In this document: in pieces, positions 1 through 11,107 of the stretch
Position numbering within the stretch: position 1 is the first letter of the stretch
How the letters are laid out: each line of letters begins with the position of its first letter
Assembly (NCBI RefSeq): GCF_026626745.1
Contig: NZ_JAPNJW010000001.1
Coordinates: 5,006,001-5,070,000, forward strand
DNA length: 64,000 nucleotides
Direction of reading: 5' to 3'
Source of the DNA: Nannocystis sp. RBIL2
GTDB taxonomy: Bacteria > Myxococcota_A > Polyangia > Nannocystales > Nannocystaceae
Translations under genes and position numbers: made by a program
The notes under the pieces: model-generated
What the model was told of the DNA's origin: nothing
Database searches by the model: none
The model's input: the letters and a program-made list of their open reading frames with translations, nothing else

Positions 1-461
1 GCGCGCTGATCGAGCAGCTGCCGGACGACGACCCGTTTCGCTTCGACAACGCGCTGATTCACGGCTACGCCGGCCTCGCCGACGGTTCGCACGGTCCGGC
101 GCTGACATACCTTTGGCGAACCTTCGACGAGCTGCGCGGCGGGGAATGGTGGCAGCGCCGCAAGGTCGCCGAGATCGAACTCTGCATCGGCCTGCACCTG
201 CTCGCCGTCGGCGACGTCCCGGCGGCCCGGCGCGCGCTCGCGGACAGCGTCGCGATCTTCGAGCAGATCGCGGCCAAGGCCCACGACAACGTGTTGCCGC
301 GCACCCTCGCCGGGGCCCGCCTGAGCCTCGCCGAGGCGCTGAGCGCCGGCTTCGACCCCGAGGGCGCCGCGCATCAGCTCGCCGCCGCCGAATCATGGTA
401 CCGTGAGTCCGGGGGCGAATTCGCGTGGCGACTGCCTGCAATCGCCGATAGACGTCAGTGA
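1..461 (+). CDS. C-terminal part of a kinase/TPR-type regulatory protein (5' end outside window)
   Basis: Reading frame 3 is open from the left edge to a TGA at 459-461, so only the last ~152 residues are visible. The segment is helical and Ala/Leu-rich (for example LHLLAVGDVPAARRAL and LAGARLSLAEAL), resembling the degenerate TPR-like tails of the Ser/Thr kinase proteins elsewhere in this window. No kinase motif is visible because the N-terminal part lies outside the window. The kinase-TPR assignment is inference from the tail's composition and from how common such genes are here; it could be another TPR protein. The next gene begins 142 bases downstream on the same strand. Confidence 0.6.
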   Translation, partial: ALIEQLPDDDPFRFDNALIHGYAGLADGSHGPALTYLWRTFDELRGGEWWQRRKVAEIELCIGLHLLAVGDVPAARRALADSVAIFEQIAAKAHDNVLPRTLAGARLSLAEALSAGFDPEGAAHQLAAAESWYRESGGEFAWRLPAIADRRQ

Positions 462-603
462 CTGGAGAAAATCATTCGCGGCATCCTCGCACTCGCCGCT
501 GCGAGGCCCGCGCGGCGCCTCCTGGTGCGACGATCATTCGCCGCGGCGCCGTCGCCTTCCCTCTCGTGTGGGGCACAACACAATCGAGGCACTCGGAGGT
601 GTT

Positions 604-1566
604 ATGCGACACTGGCGAATCAGCGGCCTTATCGTGGTTCTATCTACCCTCGCCTCGGGGTGCGACGACCCCTCGATCGAGGACACCGAATTTCGCCCCT
701 ACAATTGCCCGACCTGGCAGTGTGGCTTCAACTCCGCAGAGGTGAATGGGCGCTCGATCCGCGAGCTCAACCTCGAGGGCCAGGCCAACGGCGAGGGCGT
801 GCGCATCATCGGCTTCGTCGCGCCGCAGGGCCTCCTCGGCAACTTCAAGCTCGACACCGACGGCGACGCGATGGTGGCCCGCAACGAGCAAGGCCAGACC
901 CTGCGCGGCCTCCAGTTGATCGGCTCGATCATCCTCGTCAAGAAGGACGGCCTGCTCGAGCTGCCGGTCCCGCTCACGGTGCTCGGCTATCAGGAGATCG
1001 ACTCGTGGGCCGCCGGCGCGGCCAAGGTGCCGACCTACGCGCTCGTCTACCCCGACCTCGGCGCCCTGCTCGGCGTGCGCAACGTCTGCAACGGCGACCT
1101 GCTCGACGCCCTGGCCAGCGCGGTCACGGTGATCGGCGGCGAGACCTACGATCTGACGCACAAGACAGTCAACGCCGGCCAGACGCGGTGGTTGACGCTC
1201 GCCTGCGCGGGCTCGGCGGCCGCCAAGATGCGCCTGATGAACTACGGCCCCCACGCCGACTTCGACGGCGAGGGCCACCCGGCCACGGTGGCACAGCGGC
1301 AGGCCACCCTCAAGATGTTGACCGCCGATTACTGCGGCACGGGTCACAGCTACACCGCCAACGGCACCCCGCTGCAGTGGGAGAACCAGGACGGCACGGT
1401 CGCCTCGCCCGGCCCCCACGGAGACCTCGAGGCGATCTGGACCGCGACCGGCGCGGTCTGCCTCGACGCCACTCGCCTCCCCGACGCCGACGTCGCGTGC
1501 ACGCGGCCATCGTGCTCCACCTATACCGGGCCCGCCGGCGAATGGTCGACCTGGGTGCCCGACTGA
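604..1566 (+). CDS. ADYC-domain lipoprotein, copy 1
   Basis: A 320-residue exported protein. The ATG at 604 follows a GGAGG-like site (CTCGGAGGTGTT) and gives a clean lipoprotein signal with lipobox ASGC at Cys20; longer upstream frames lack a signal. The mature part carries the landmarks of the myxobacterial ADYC family: an N-terminal CPTWQCGFNSAEVNGR, a central CAGSAAAKMRL, and the eponymous ADYCG followed by a W-E-N segment. Six or more Cys suggest disulfides in the cell envelope. Function is unknown. It has a close tandem paralogue (1726-2688) and an inverted one (7257-8210). Family recognition is from motifs; the role is not inferred. Confidence 0.88.
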   Translation: MRHWRISGLIVVLSTLASGCDDPSIEDTEFRPYNCPTWQCGFNSAEVNGRSIRELNLEGQANGEGVRIIGFVAPQGLLGNFKLDTDGDAMVARNEQGQTLRGLQLIGSIILVKKDGLLELPVPLTVLGYQEIDSWAAGAAKVPTYALVYPDLGALLGVRNVCNGDLLDALASAVTVIGGETYDLTHKTVNAGQTRWLTLACAGSAAAKMRLMNYGPHADFDGEGHPATVAQRQATLKMLTADYCGTGHSYTANGTPLQWENQDGTVASPGPHGDLEAIWTATGAVCLDATRLPDADVACTRPSCSTYTGPAGEWSTWVPD

Positions 1567-1725
1567 CTCTCATTCCCGCTCGTGCACGCCTGTATTCACG
1601 AATGGTCCGACGGCGGCGGCTTCGCACCTCCACCCCTGTCTCGCAGTCCATCGGCGCTCACGCAGGGGAACACGATTACTCCGCGGAACTGCGTCCTTTC
1701 CGGCGGGCGGCCGCACAGTGGGGTC

Positions 1726-2688
1726 ATGACGCGAGGGACCGGGCAGCTCTGTATCGCGCTGGTGGCGGCGCTCTTCGTGGGGTGCGACGACCCCGAGGCC
1801 GAGGACATCGAGTTACGCCCCTATCATTGCCCCATATGGCAGTGCGGCTTCAATGCCGCCGAGGTCAATGGTCGATCGATCCGCGAGCTCAACCTCGACG
1901 GCGAGCCCAACGAAGACGGCGTGCGGATCGTCGGCTTCATCGCCCCCGCCGGCCTCCTCGGCAATTACAAGCTCGGCTTCGACGGCGACGAGCTGATCGC
2001 CCGCAACGCCGCTGGCTCGGTCCTGCGCGGCCACAAGTTGATCGGCGCGACCATCCTGGTCAAAAAGCCGGGCCTGTTGTCGTTGCCGCTGCCGATCACG
2101 ATCGTCAACTATCAGGAGGTCGACGCCTGGGCCGCGGGCGCGGGCAAGGTGCCGGCCTACGCGATGCTCTACCTCGACCTCGACTCGCTGCTCGGCGTGC
2201 GCAACGTGTGCAACGGCGACCTGCTCGACGTCCTCGCCACCGCAGCCACGGTGATCGGCGGCGAGACCTACGACCTCGACGACAAGACGGTCGTGCCCCG
2301 GCGCGATCGCTGGCTGACGATCGCCTGCGCCGGCTCGGCCGCCGCCAAGATGCGGCTGATGAACTACGGCCCGCACGGCGACTTCGACGGCGAGGGCCAC
2401 CCCGCCAGCGCCGCGCAGCGGCAGGCCACCCTCAAGATGATCACCGCCGACTACTGCGGCGACGGCGACAGCTACACGCACAACCACACCGCGCTGCGGT
2501 GGGAGAACAGCGGCGGCACGGTGGTCTCGCCCGGCCCGTGGGGCCTCCCCGAGGCGATCTGGGGCCCGGACGGCGCGCTCTGCCTCGACGCCACGCGCCT
2601 CGCCGACGCCGACGTCGCCTGCGCCCTGCCGGCCTGCGACGACTTCTCGCTCGACGACGGCGAGTGGGCGACCTTCCTCCCCGACTGA
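1726..2688 (+). CDS. ADYC-domain lipoprotein, copy 2
   Basis: A 320-residue tandem paralogue of the preceding gene. The ATG at 1726 is chosen because it gives a lipoprotein signal with lipobox FVGC at Cys20, exactly the position in copy 1. It conserves CPIWQCGFNAAEVNGR, the block CAGSAAAKMRLMNYGPHG, and ADYCG. The 159-base gap after copy 1 could hold its own promoter. The two copies align end to end with no obvious indel and differ mainly at scattered residues, consistent with tandem duplication followed by divergence. The function of the family is unknown; envelope location is inferred from the lipobox. A GACATG...CATGTC hairpin follows the stop at 2714-2735. Confidence 0.88.
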   Translation: MTRGTGQLCIALVAALFVGCDDPEAEDIELRPYHCPIWQCGFNAAEVNGRSIRELNLDGEPNEDGVRIVGFIAPAGLLGNYKLGFDGDELIARNAAGSVLRGHKLIGATILVKKPGLLSLPLPITIVNYQEVDAWAAGAGKVPAYAMLYLDLDSLLGVRNVCNGDLLDVLATAATVIGGETYDLDDKTVVPRRDRWLTIACAGSAAAKMRLMNYGPHGDFDGEGHPASAAQRQATLKMITADYCGDGDSYTHNHTALRWENSGGTVVSPGPWGLPEAIWGPDGALCLDATRLADADVACALPACDDFSLDDGEWATFLPD

Positions 2689-2713
2689 GCGGGCGAGCGG
2701 AGGACAATGGCAT

Positions 2714-2735
2714 GACATGGCCTTTCAGTCATGTC
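2714..2735. repeat. Dispersed palindrome, 3' of ADYC copy 2
   Basis: GACATG and CATGTC arms separated by 10 bases, starting 26 bases after a stop codon. A loose copy of the ACMTGTCC-N4-GGACAKGT family; it could act as a transcription terminator. Confidence 0.55.
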
Positions 2736-2881
2736 TCGAAGGCGGTGGCGCCCGCGCACGCCCGCCCGCGTCCGTATCGTGCGGCCCGCCCGCCGGCCAC
2801 GGGCGGGCTGGACGGCGCGCAGACGCGCTTGCGATCCACAGCACGTGGCACCGGGGCGCGACTGCGGCCACCCCTCGGGCC

Positions 2882-3544
2882 ATGCACCACCGCAAGCCTT
2901 CTCTGGTCACGCTGTCGCTCGTGCTCGCCGCGGCGTGCTCGCGCACGAGCCCGGACACTGTCCCCCCGAGCCAGGTCTCGACCGACCTGCCGGCCACCAA
3001 CGCCAAGCCGGACGACCCGGCCGCAGTCGCAGTCGCCGCGATGCCCGAGGACGCCAAGGTCAAGGCGCCCCCCGAGTACATGACCAACGACGACGAGATC
3101 TTCGGCGTCCTCAACGTCATGAACGAGGAGGAGATGAAGATGGCGGAGTTCGCCAAGAAGTGGGCCAAGGGCACCCGCGTCAAGGAGTTCGCCGCGCTGA
3201 TGATCACCGACCACGGCGCGATCAAGTCGCGCGCGAACGAGACCCGCGACCGCCTCGGCCTGCGCAAGACGGACAGCCGGCTGCGCAGCGACATCGAGAA
3301 CGACGCCAAGCAGAAGATGGAGGTCCTTGAAAAAGTCGACAAGGGCGACGCGTTCGACAAGACGTACATCGACATCCAGGTCGACGCCCACGCGATGTGG
3401 CTCAACTTCATCGACACCAAGCTGCTGCCGCACGCGCAGATGCCGGAGCTGCGGGTCGAGCTCAACAACTTCCGCTCCACCCTCGAGCGCCACTACAACA
3501 CGGCCAAAGAGATCCAGGCCTCGCTCACGGCGCCCAAGAGCTGA
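2882..3544 (+). CDS. DUF4142-family lipoprotein
   Basis: A 220-residue protein whose ATG at 2882 opens a lipoprotein signal with Cys19 (LVLAAACS). After a Pro/Thr-rich linker, residues ~65-215 resemble the DUF4142 helical bundle: an EIFGVLNVMNEEEMKMAEFA segment, a central MITDHGAIKSRANE with the family's characteristic DH, and a second helix pair around MWLNFIDTKLLPHA. DUF4142 proteins are ferritin-like four-helix exported proteins of unclear function, often stress-linked. In-frame extension upstream exists but lacks a signal peptide, so the internal ATG is preferred. The gene stands alone between palindromes. Confidence 0.85.
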   Translation: MHHRKPSLVTLSLVLAAACSRTSPDTVPPSQVSTDLPATNAKPDDPAAVAVAAMPEDAKVKAPPEYMTNDDEIFGVLNVMNEEEMKMAEFAKKWAKGTRVKEFAALMITDHGAIKSRANETRDRLGLRKTDSRLRSDIENDAKQKMEVLEKVDKGDAFDKTYIDIQVDAHAMWLNFIDTKLLPHAQMPELRVELNNFRSTLERHYNTAKEIQASLTAPKS

Positions 3545-3750
3545 GCGGATTATCGGCACGCTCCGGCGACCCGCCGCGACCCGAGCGCCGCGCCGGGCAG
3601 GCGCGTGGCGAGACGCGCCACACGCATGATCGCCGCGCCCCCGGCACCAACCTGCTCCGGGCCAAGCAGAGCGCGTCTGCACCGCCCGCTCGCTCCCACC
3701 CATCGCATGAGAGCGCTGGTCGTACGCCGCGGCGGGAGAATACTCCGGCG

Positions 3751-5244
3751 ATGCCGGGCGCGACGCCGCCGAACCAGCAGAACCTGCTGGACTTCACGCA
3801 TGAGGCCGTCATCGCCCTCGACGAGGATGAACGCATCACGTTCTGGAACCGGGGGGCCGAGCGGATGTACGGCTGGACCGCCGCGGAGGCGTCCGGCCAG
3901 ACTCTGCCGGAGCTGCTCCGCGCCGACTGCCTGCGAGACGCCGCCGATGCGCTGCGCTCGCAGGAGCGAGCCGCCACGCGCACCCGCGAGTTCGTGTCGT
4001 CCCGCAAGGACGGCACGACGCTATGGGTCGCGGCCAGCCTGAGCGTCCGCCACAGCGACGAGGGGCAGCCCGTCGGCTTCGTGGCGGTGCATCGCGACGT
4101 CACCGACCGCAAGCAGGCAGAGGCGAAGCTGCGCGCGAGCGAGGCCCGGATGCGCGCCCTGGTGGACGCTTCACCGCTGGGGATCGACATCATGGATCTG
4201 GCAGGCCACCCGGTCTTCTACAACCCGAAGTGCGTGGAGCTGCACGGCCTGGACCTGGCCGATGCCCATGACCGGGGCTGGACGGAGGCGATCCATCCCG
4301 ACGATCGGGCCCGCGTCGTGTCGTCGTGGTACGAGGCCGCAGAGGCGAGGCAGGCGTGGTTCCAGACCTACCGCTTCCTGCATCGAGATGGTCGCGTGGT
4401 GTGGGTGAGCGGCCGCGCGGCGCCGATGTTCGTCGACGGCGTCCCGGTCGGCTACGCCGGCACGCTCGAGGACATCACGCCGCTGAAGCAGGCCGAAGCC
4501 GACCGCGAGCGGCTGCTCGACGCCGAGCGCGAGCTGCGGGTGCAGGCGGAGCGAGCCACCCGCCAGCGCGACGAGACGCTCGCCGTCGTCGCCCATGACC
4601 TGCGCAATTTCATCAGCACGATCTTGCTGGGCGTGGCCCGCCTCGAGCGGCCCGGCCTCTCCGAGGAGGACCGCGCCCGGCGAGTCGCAGTCATCAAGCG
4701 CTCGGCAGAGGCGACGGAATACCTCATCCGCGATCTCCTCGACGCCTCCCGCATCGAGTCGGGCACCCTCGCCATCGAGCGCTCGCGGGTGGACTTCGCC
4801 GCGCTGTTCCGCGGCGTCGTCGAGCTCATGCAGCCGCGCGCCGCGGAGCTCGGGATCGTCCTCGACTATGAGGTCGCCGAAGACAGCCTGGAGGTGAGCG
4901 GCGATCGCAGCCGACTCATGCAAGTACTATTGAACCTGCTGGACAACGCGCTCAAGTTCACGCCGCCCCCCGGTCGAGTGAGCCTGCAGGCCCGCCGCTC
5001 CGGCGGCGAGGTGGAGATCGCGGTCGAGGACTCGGGCCGCGGAATCGACGCAGAGGCCTTGCCCCACGTCTTCGACCGCTACTGGCAGGCCAAACGGGCC
5101 TCCCGCGCCGGCGCCGGTCTGGGATTGACGATCGCCAAGGGCATCGTCGAGGCGCACGGAGGACGGATCTGGGTCGAGAGTGCGCCAGGTCGCGGGACCG
5201 TGTTCCGCTTCACCATCCCCGACCCGAGCGCGAGCAGCTCGTGA
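3751..5244 (+). CDS. Orphan sensor histidine kinase with two PAS domains
   Basis: A 497-residue soluble kinase. PAS domain 1 spans ~10-120 (FWNRGAERMYGWT) and PAS domain 2 ~130-245 with its PAC tail (GYAGTLEDITPLKQ). The dimerisation/phosphoacceptor box has His282 in AHDLRN. The ATPase domain carries the N box NLLDNALKF (395-403), G1 DSGRGI and G2 GAGLGLT (454-460). No transmembrane segment is visible, so a cytoplasmic signal is likely. No response regulator gene is adjacent, making it an orphan, which is common in myxobacteria. ATG 3751 is used because upstream in-frame sequence is low-complexity and unlike any domain. A CTGTCC-CCGA-GGACAG hairpin lies 9 bases past the stop. Confidence 0.92.
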   Translation: MPGATPPNQQNLLDFTHEAVIALDEDERITFWNRGAERMYGWTAAEASGQTLPELLRADCLRDAADALRSQERAATRTREFVSSRKDGTTLWVAASLSVRHSDEGQPVGFVAVHRDVTDRKQAEAKLRASEARMRALVDASPLGIDIMDLAGHPVFYNPKCVELHGLDLADAHDRGWTEAIHPDDRARVVSSWYEAAEARQAWFQTYRFLHRDGRVVWVSGRAAPMFVDGVPVGYAGTLEDITPLKQAEADRERLLDAERELRVQAERATRQRDETLAVVAHDLRNFISTILLGVARLERPGLSEEDRARRVAVIKRSAEATEYLIRDLLDASRIESGTLAIERSRVDFAALFRGVVELMQPRAAELGIVLDYEVAEDSLEVSGDRSRLMQVLLNLLDNALKFTPPPGRVSLQARRSGGEVEIAVEDSGRGIDAEALPHVFDRYWQAKRASRAGAGLGLTIAKGIVEAHGGRIWVESAPGRGTVFRFTIPDPSASSS

Positions 5245-5253
5245 CGGGTTCGC

Positions 5254-5269
5254 CTGTCCCCGAGGACAG
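5254..5269. repeat. Dispersed palindrome, 3' of histidine kinase gene
   Basis: CTGTCC-CCGA-GGACAG, perfect 6-bp arms, 9 bases after the stop codon: a likely terminator hairpin belonging to the dispersed family. Confidence 0.75.
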
Positions 5270-5492
5270 CTCGCAGCCTCTCGCGCGGCCGAGGACGACA
5301 AGTCACCAAGAAAGTGCAAACACGGCGAGGGAGCGAGCGATGGCGGCGCCGAGGGGCTGGTCCCCGGACCGGGACAAGAGCCGCGCCGGGCCCGCGCCGC
5401 GCCGGTGCGCACTCCTTTCGCGCCCGTGAATCGAGGCCCCGCCCCCCCGCGGATTGCTTCGCCGCGCGGCCCCATGGCAAGATGAACGGGTC

Positions 5493-6062
5493 ATGCAAGC
5501 CGTCCGCGACATCGAGGTCCCCGTCGTCCCCGCCTCCCGCGAGGCCGTGGCCGACTACGGCCTCTACATCGGCACCGAGGTCCCCCAGGCCGGCCTCGGC
5601 ATCCCCTTCTACAAGGGCGCAGTCGAAGAGGGCCACAACTTCGCGTTCAAGTGCAACGGCCGCTGCGTCATCCGCTCGGCCCGCATCCATCGGCGCCCCG
5701 CCGAGGTCACCTGGCTCGAGCGCCACATGAACATGACCCAGCTGTTCGTCGGCCTCGGCGACCAGCCGTTCGCCATGGTCCTCGGCAAGCCGACCCACCA
5801 GCGCGGCATGGACACCCCCGACCTCGACGACGTGCGCTGCTTCGTCCTCCCGCCCGGCAGCGGCATCATGATCCACGAGGGCACCTGGCACGACTTCCCG
5901 CTCGCAGTCGAGGGCCCCGTCACCGTCCTCACCGCCAACTCCGAGGAGGTCGTCGAGGCCCTCGCCACCATGAAGGAGCCGACCGAGATGGCCCACGGCG
6001 ACGTGTTCAAGATCGACATCCGCAAGCGCCTCGGCGCCCAGCTGCGCGCGGTGCTGTTCTGA
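5493..6062 (+). CDS. Ureidoglycolate lyase-like (AllA-fold) protein
   Basis: A 189-residue cupin-type protein. Segments such as LERHMNMTQLFVGLGDQPFA, an FVLPPGSGIMIHEGTWH block and HDFPL match the ureidoglycolate lyase family, in which a H-x-x-x-W-H region near the C-terminus lines the active site. AllA releases urea and glyoxylate from ureidoglycolate. Here the stop codon overlaps by one base (TGATG) the start of a ring-opening amidohydrolase, so the two are almost certainly co-translated. That context points to a ureido acid produced by the amidohydrolase (for example ureidomalonate) as the likely substrate rather than allantoin-derived ureidoglycolate; this is inference. No allantoinase gene is visible nearby. 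Confidence 0.8.
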   Translation: MQAVRDIEVPVVPASREAVADYGLYIGTEVPQAGLGIPFYKGAVEEGHNFAFKCNGRCVIRSARIHRRPAEVTWLERHMNMTQLFVGLGDQPFAMVLGKPTHQRGMDTPDLDDVRCFVLPPGSGIMIHEGTWHDFPLAVEGPVTVLTANSEEVVEALATMKEPTEMAHGDVFKIDIRKRLGAQLRAVLF

Positions 6063-7156
6063 TGCGCGTCGACGCCTTCAAGCTGCCCACCGACGGCCCC
6101 GCCGACGTCCGCGGCCTGCAAGCCCTGCTCGACGACGGGGCCGTCCGCGCCGACGAGCTGGTGTGCGTCCTCGGCAAGACCGAGGGCAACGGCGGCCGCA
6201 ACGACTTCACCCGCGACCTCGCCATGCGCGCGCTCGAGGACCTGCTGGCCCCGCGCCTCGGCCTGCCGCCCGCGCGCGTGCAGGACCGCGTGGTGTTCTC
6301 GCTGTCGGGCGGCACCGAGGGAGTGGTCTCGCCGCACGTGGTCGCGTTCGCCCGCTCGGGCGCCTGGTCCGAAGCACCTGGCCCGAAGCGCCTGGTCGTC
6401 GGGACAGCTCACACGCGGCCGTTCACGCCGGCGGAGATCGGGCGGATGCCGCAGATCGAGGAGACCGCCCGCGCGGTCGCCGAGCTGGCCGGCGAGCTCC
6501 GCCTCGCGCCCGCCGACGTCCACCTCGTGCAGATGAAGGGCGCGATCCCCAAGGCCGACCACGAGGCCGCCCTCGCCGCCCGCCGCGCCGGCGCCCCGCT
6601 GCGCAACGACATGGTCCACTCGCGGGCCGCCAGCGCCCTCGGCGTCGCCCTCGCCCTCGGCGAGGTCGCCCGCCCCGACCTGTCCGACGACGTCGTCTGC
6701 GACGACTGGTCGCTCTACTCCGGCGTCGCCTCGTGCTCGGCCAAGCCAGGCCTGCAGCGCACGGAGATCCTGATGTTCGGCAACAGCGACCGCGCCACCG
6801 GCGACCTCGTCGTCGGCCACACCGTGCTCAAGGACATCCTCGACGTCGACGCAGTCCGCGCCCTGCTCGCCGAGCTCGGCTTGCCCGTCACCGGCGGCCA
6901 GCTGGCTCCCGAGCAGCGCGCCCACGTGCTCGGGGTGTTCGCCAAGTCCGAGGCCGACCCCCGCGGCTCGATCCGCGGCCGCCGGCACACCATGCTGTCC
7001 GACGACGACATCGACGACACCCGCCACTCGCGCGGCGCCCTCGCGGCCGTGCTCGCCAGCGTCGTCGGCGACCCCTGCATCTACGTCAGCACCCGCGCCG
7101 AACACCACGGCCCGCTCGGCGGCGGCCCGCTGGCGATCATCGCCCGCGTGCCGTGA
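6062..7156 (+). CDS. Ring-opening amidohydrolase (barbiturase / cyanuric acid amidohydrolase family)
   Basis: A 364-residue member of the AtzD/barbiturase family, whose members use Ser-Lys dyads in three structurally repeated domains to hydrolyse cyclic amides. The family length (~360) and signatures fit: GKTEGNGGRNDFTR (first domain Lys), SGGTEGVVSPH (first Ser), SRAASALGVALALGE (second domain) and EHHGPLGGGPLA near the C-terminus. Sequence alone does not separate barbiturase (pyrimidine catabolism) from cyanuric acid hydrolase (s-triazine breakdown). The upstream ureidoglycolate-lyase-like partner would fit removal of urea from ureidomalonate and so favours the pyrimidine route; this is inference. 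The start overlaps the upstream stop by one base. Confidence 0.9.
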   Translation: MRVDAFKLPTDGPADVRGLQALLDDGAVRADELVCVLGKTEGNGGRNDFTRDLAMRALEDLLAPRLGLPPARVQDRVVFSLSGGTEGVVSPHVVAFARSGAWSEAPGPKRLVVGTAHTRPFTPAEIGRMPQIEETARAVAELAGELRLAPADVHLVQMKGAIPKADHEAALAARRAGAPLRNDMVHSRAASALGVALALGEVARPDLSDDVVCDDWSLYSGVASCSAKPGLQRTEILMFGNSDRATGDLVVGHTVLKDILDVDAVRALLAELGLPVTGGQLAPEQRAHVLGVFAKSEADPRGSIRGRRHTMLSDDDIDDTRHSRGALAAVLASVVGDPCIYVSTRAEHHGPLGGGPLAIIARVP

Positions 7157-7177
7157 GCCGAGATCCGGCCGCGCCGT

Positions 7178-7245
7178 CAGGACATGCCCTGATGTTCATG
7201 TCCTGAAAATCATGTCCTCGAGGGCATGCTCTTCGGAGCATGCCC
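7178..7245. terminator. Three-hairpin cluster between convergent genes
   Basis: Three stem-loops lie between two converging stop codons: CAGGACATG/CATGTCCTG (7178-7205, perfect 9-bp arms), CATGTCC-TCGA-GGGCATG (7211-7228), and a 10-bp perfect stem GGGCATGCTC/GAGCATGCCC closed by a TTCG tetraloop (7222-7245). The second and third overlap and are mutually exclusive folds. Likely a bidirectional terminator; no T-run follows on either strand. Confidence 0.75.
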
Positions 7246-7256
7246 CGTGAGCCACG

Positions 7257-8210
7257 TCAAGGCGTGTAGGTGACCCACTCGCCGTCGCCGACCGACAGGC
7301 CGGCGCAGCTCGGCAGGCTACAGTCCGTCACGGTGCCGGCGATGCGCGGCGCCCCGAGGCACAGCGCGCCGTCCTCGGTCCACACCGCCTCGACGTCGCC
7401 GAGCTGGCCCGACTCCGGCGCGACGGTGCCCCCGGCGTTGGCCCAGTGGACCTCGGTGCCGTTCTGCGTGTAGCTCTCGCCGCCGCCGCAGTAGTCGGCG
7501 GTGACCATCTTGAGCGTCGCCTGCCGCTGCGCCGGCGTGGTCGCGCTCGACTGCGGGCCGTAGCCGAGCAGGCGCATCTTGGCCGCGGCCGAGCCGGCGC
7601 AGGCGATCGTCAACCACCGCGATTTGCCCGCGTTCACCGTCTTGTCCTCGAGGTCGTAGGTCTCGCCGCCGATCACCGTCGCCGCGCTGGCGAGGGTGTC
7701 GAGCAGGTTGCCGCTACAGACGTTGCGCAGGCCGAGCAGCGCCGCCAGGTCGGGGTAGAGGAGCGCGTAGGTCGGCACCTTCGGCGCGCCCTCGGCCCAC
7801 GAATCGATCTCCTGGTAGCCGAGCACCGAGATCGGCACCGGTAGCGCCAACAGCCCCGGCGCCTGGACCAGGATCGTCGCGCCGACCAGCTGCAGCCCCT
7901 TCAAGGTCTGGCCGCTCGGGTTGCGGGCGACCAGCGCGTCGTTCTCGACCGTCAGGTGATAGTTGCCGAGCAGGCCGAGGGGCGCGACGAAGCCGACGAT
8001 CCGCATGCCATCGCCGTTGGGAGCGCCGTCGAGGTTGAGCTCGCGGATCGCTCTGCCGTTCACCTCGGCCGAGTTGAAGCCGCACTTCCAGGTCGGGCAC
8101 GCGTACGGCCGCAGCGCGATATCGTCGTCGCCGGCTGGCGCGCCCTCGTCACAACCCGCGGCCAGCGCCACGGTCCCCGCCAAGATCCAGTGATATGTCC
8201 TCTTGTACAT
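7257..8210 (-). CDS. ADYC-domain lipoprotein, copy 3 (inverted)
   Basis: A 317-residue paralogue of the genes at 604 and 1726, on the opposite strand. Lipobox AAGC places the lipidated Cys at residue 20, as in the other copies. Conserved blocks are CPTWKCGFNSAEVNGR, CAGSAAAKMRLLGYGP and ADYCGGG. The GHPA-containing loop between the last two blocks is shortened. A good ribosome site (GGAGGCGGA, read on the minus strand) precedes the ATG. Its regulatory region is shared with nothing: the next gene upstream (8240-11077) is on the same strand and ends 29 bases before this start, so read-through from the kinase gene is possible. Confidence 0.88.
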   Translation of the reverse strand: MYKRTYHWILAGTVALAAGCDEGAPAGDDDIALRPYACPTWKCGFNSAEVNGRAIRELNLDGAPNGDGMRIVGFVAPLGLLGNYHLTVENDALVARNPSGQTLKGLQLVGATILVQAPGLLALPVPISVLGYQEIDSWAEGAPKVPTYALLYPDLAALLGLRNVCSGNLLDTLASAATVIGGETYDLEDKTVNAGKSRWLTIACAGSAAAKMRLLGYGPQSSATTPAQRQATLKMVTADYCGGGESYTQNGTEVHWANAGGTVAPESGQLGDVEAVWTEDGALCLGAPRIAGTVTDCSLPSCAGLSVGDGEWVTYTP

Positions 8211-8239
8211 GTCGGCTCCGCCTCCGATGTCCGCCCACT

Positions 8240-11077
<2,838 letters not shown>

Positions 11078-11107
11078 CTCCGCCTACCGCATTACCCTCG
11101 CGGGCCG

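Noticed and set aside
525..3083. An 850-codon Arg-rich + strand frame over both ADYC genes
   Set aside because: Shifted-frame shadow. The two lipoproteins in the other frame have signals and conserved motifs.
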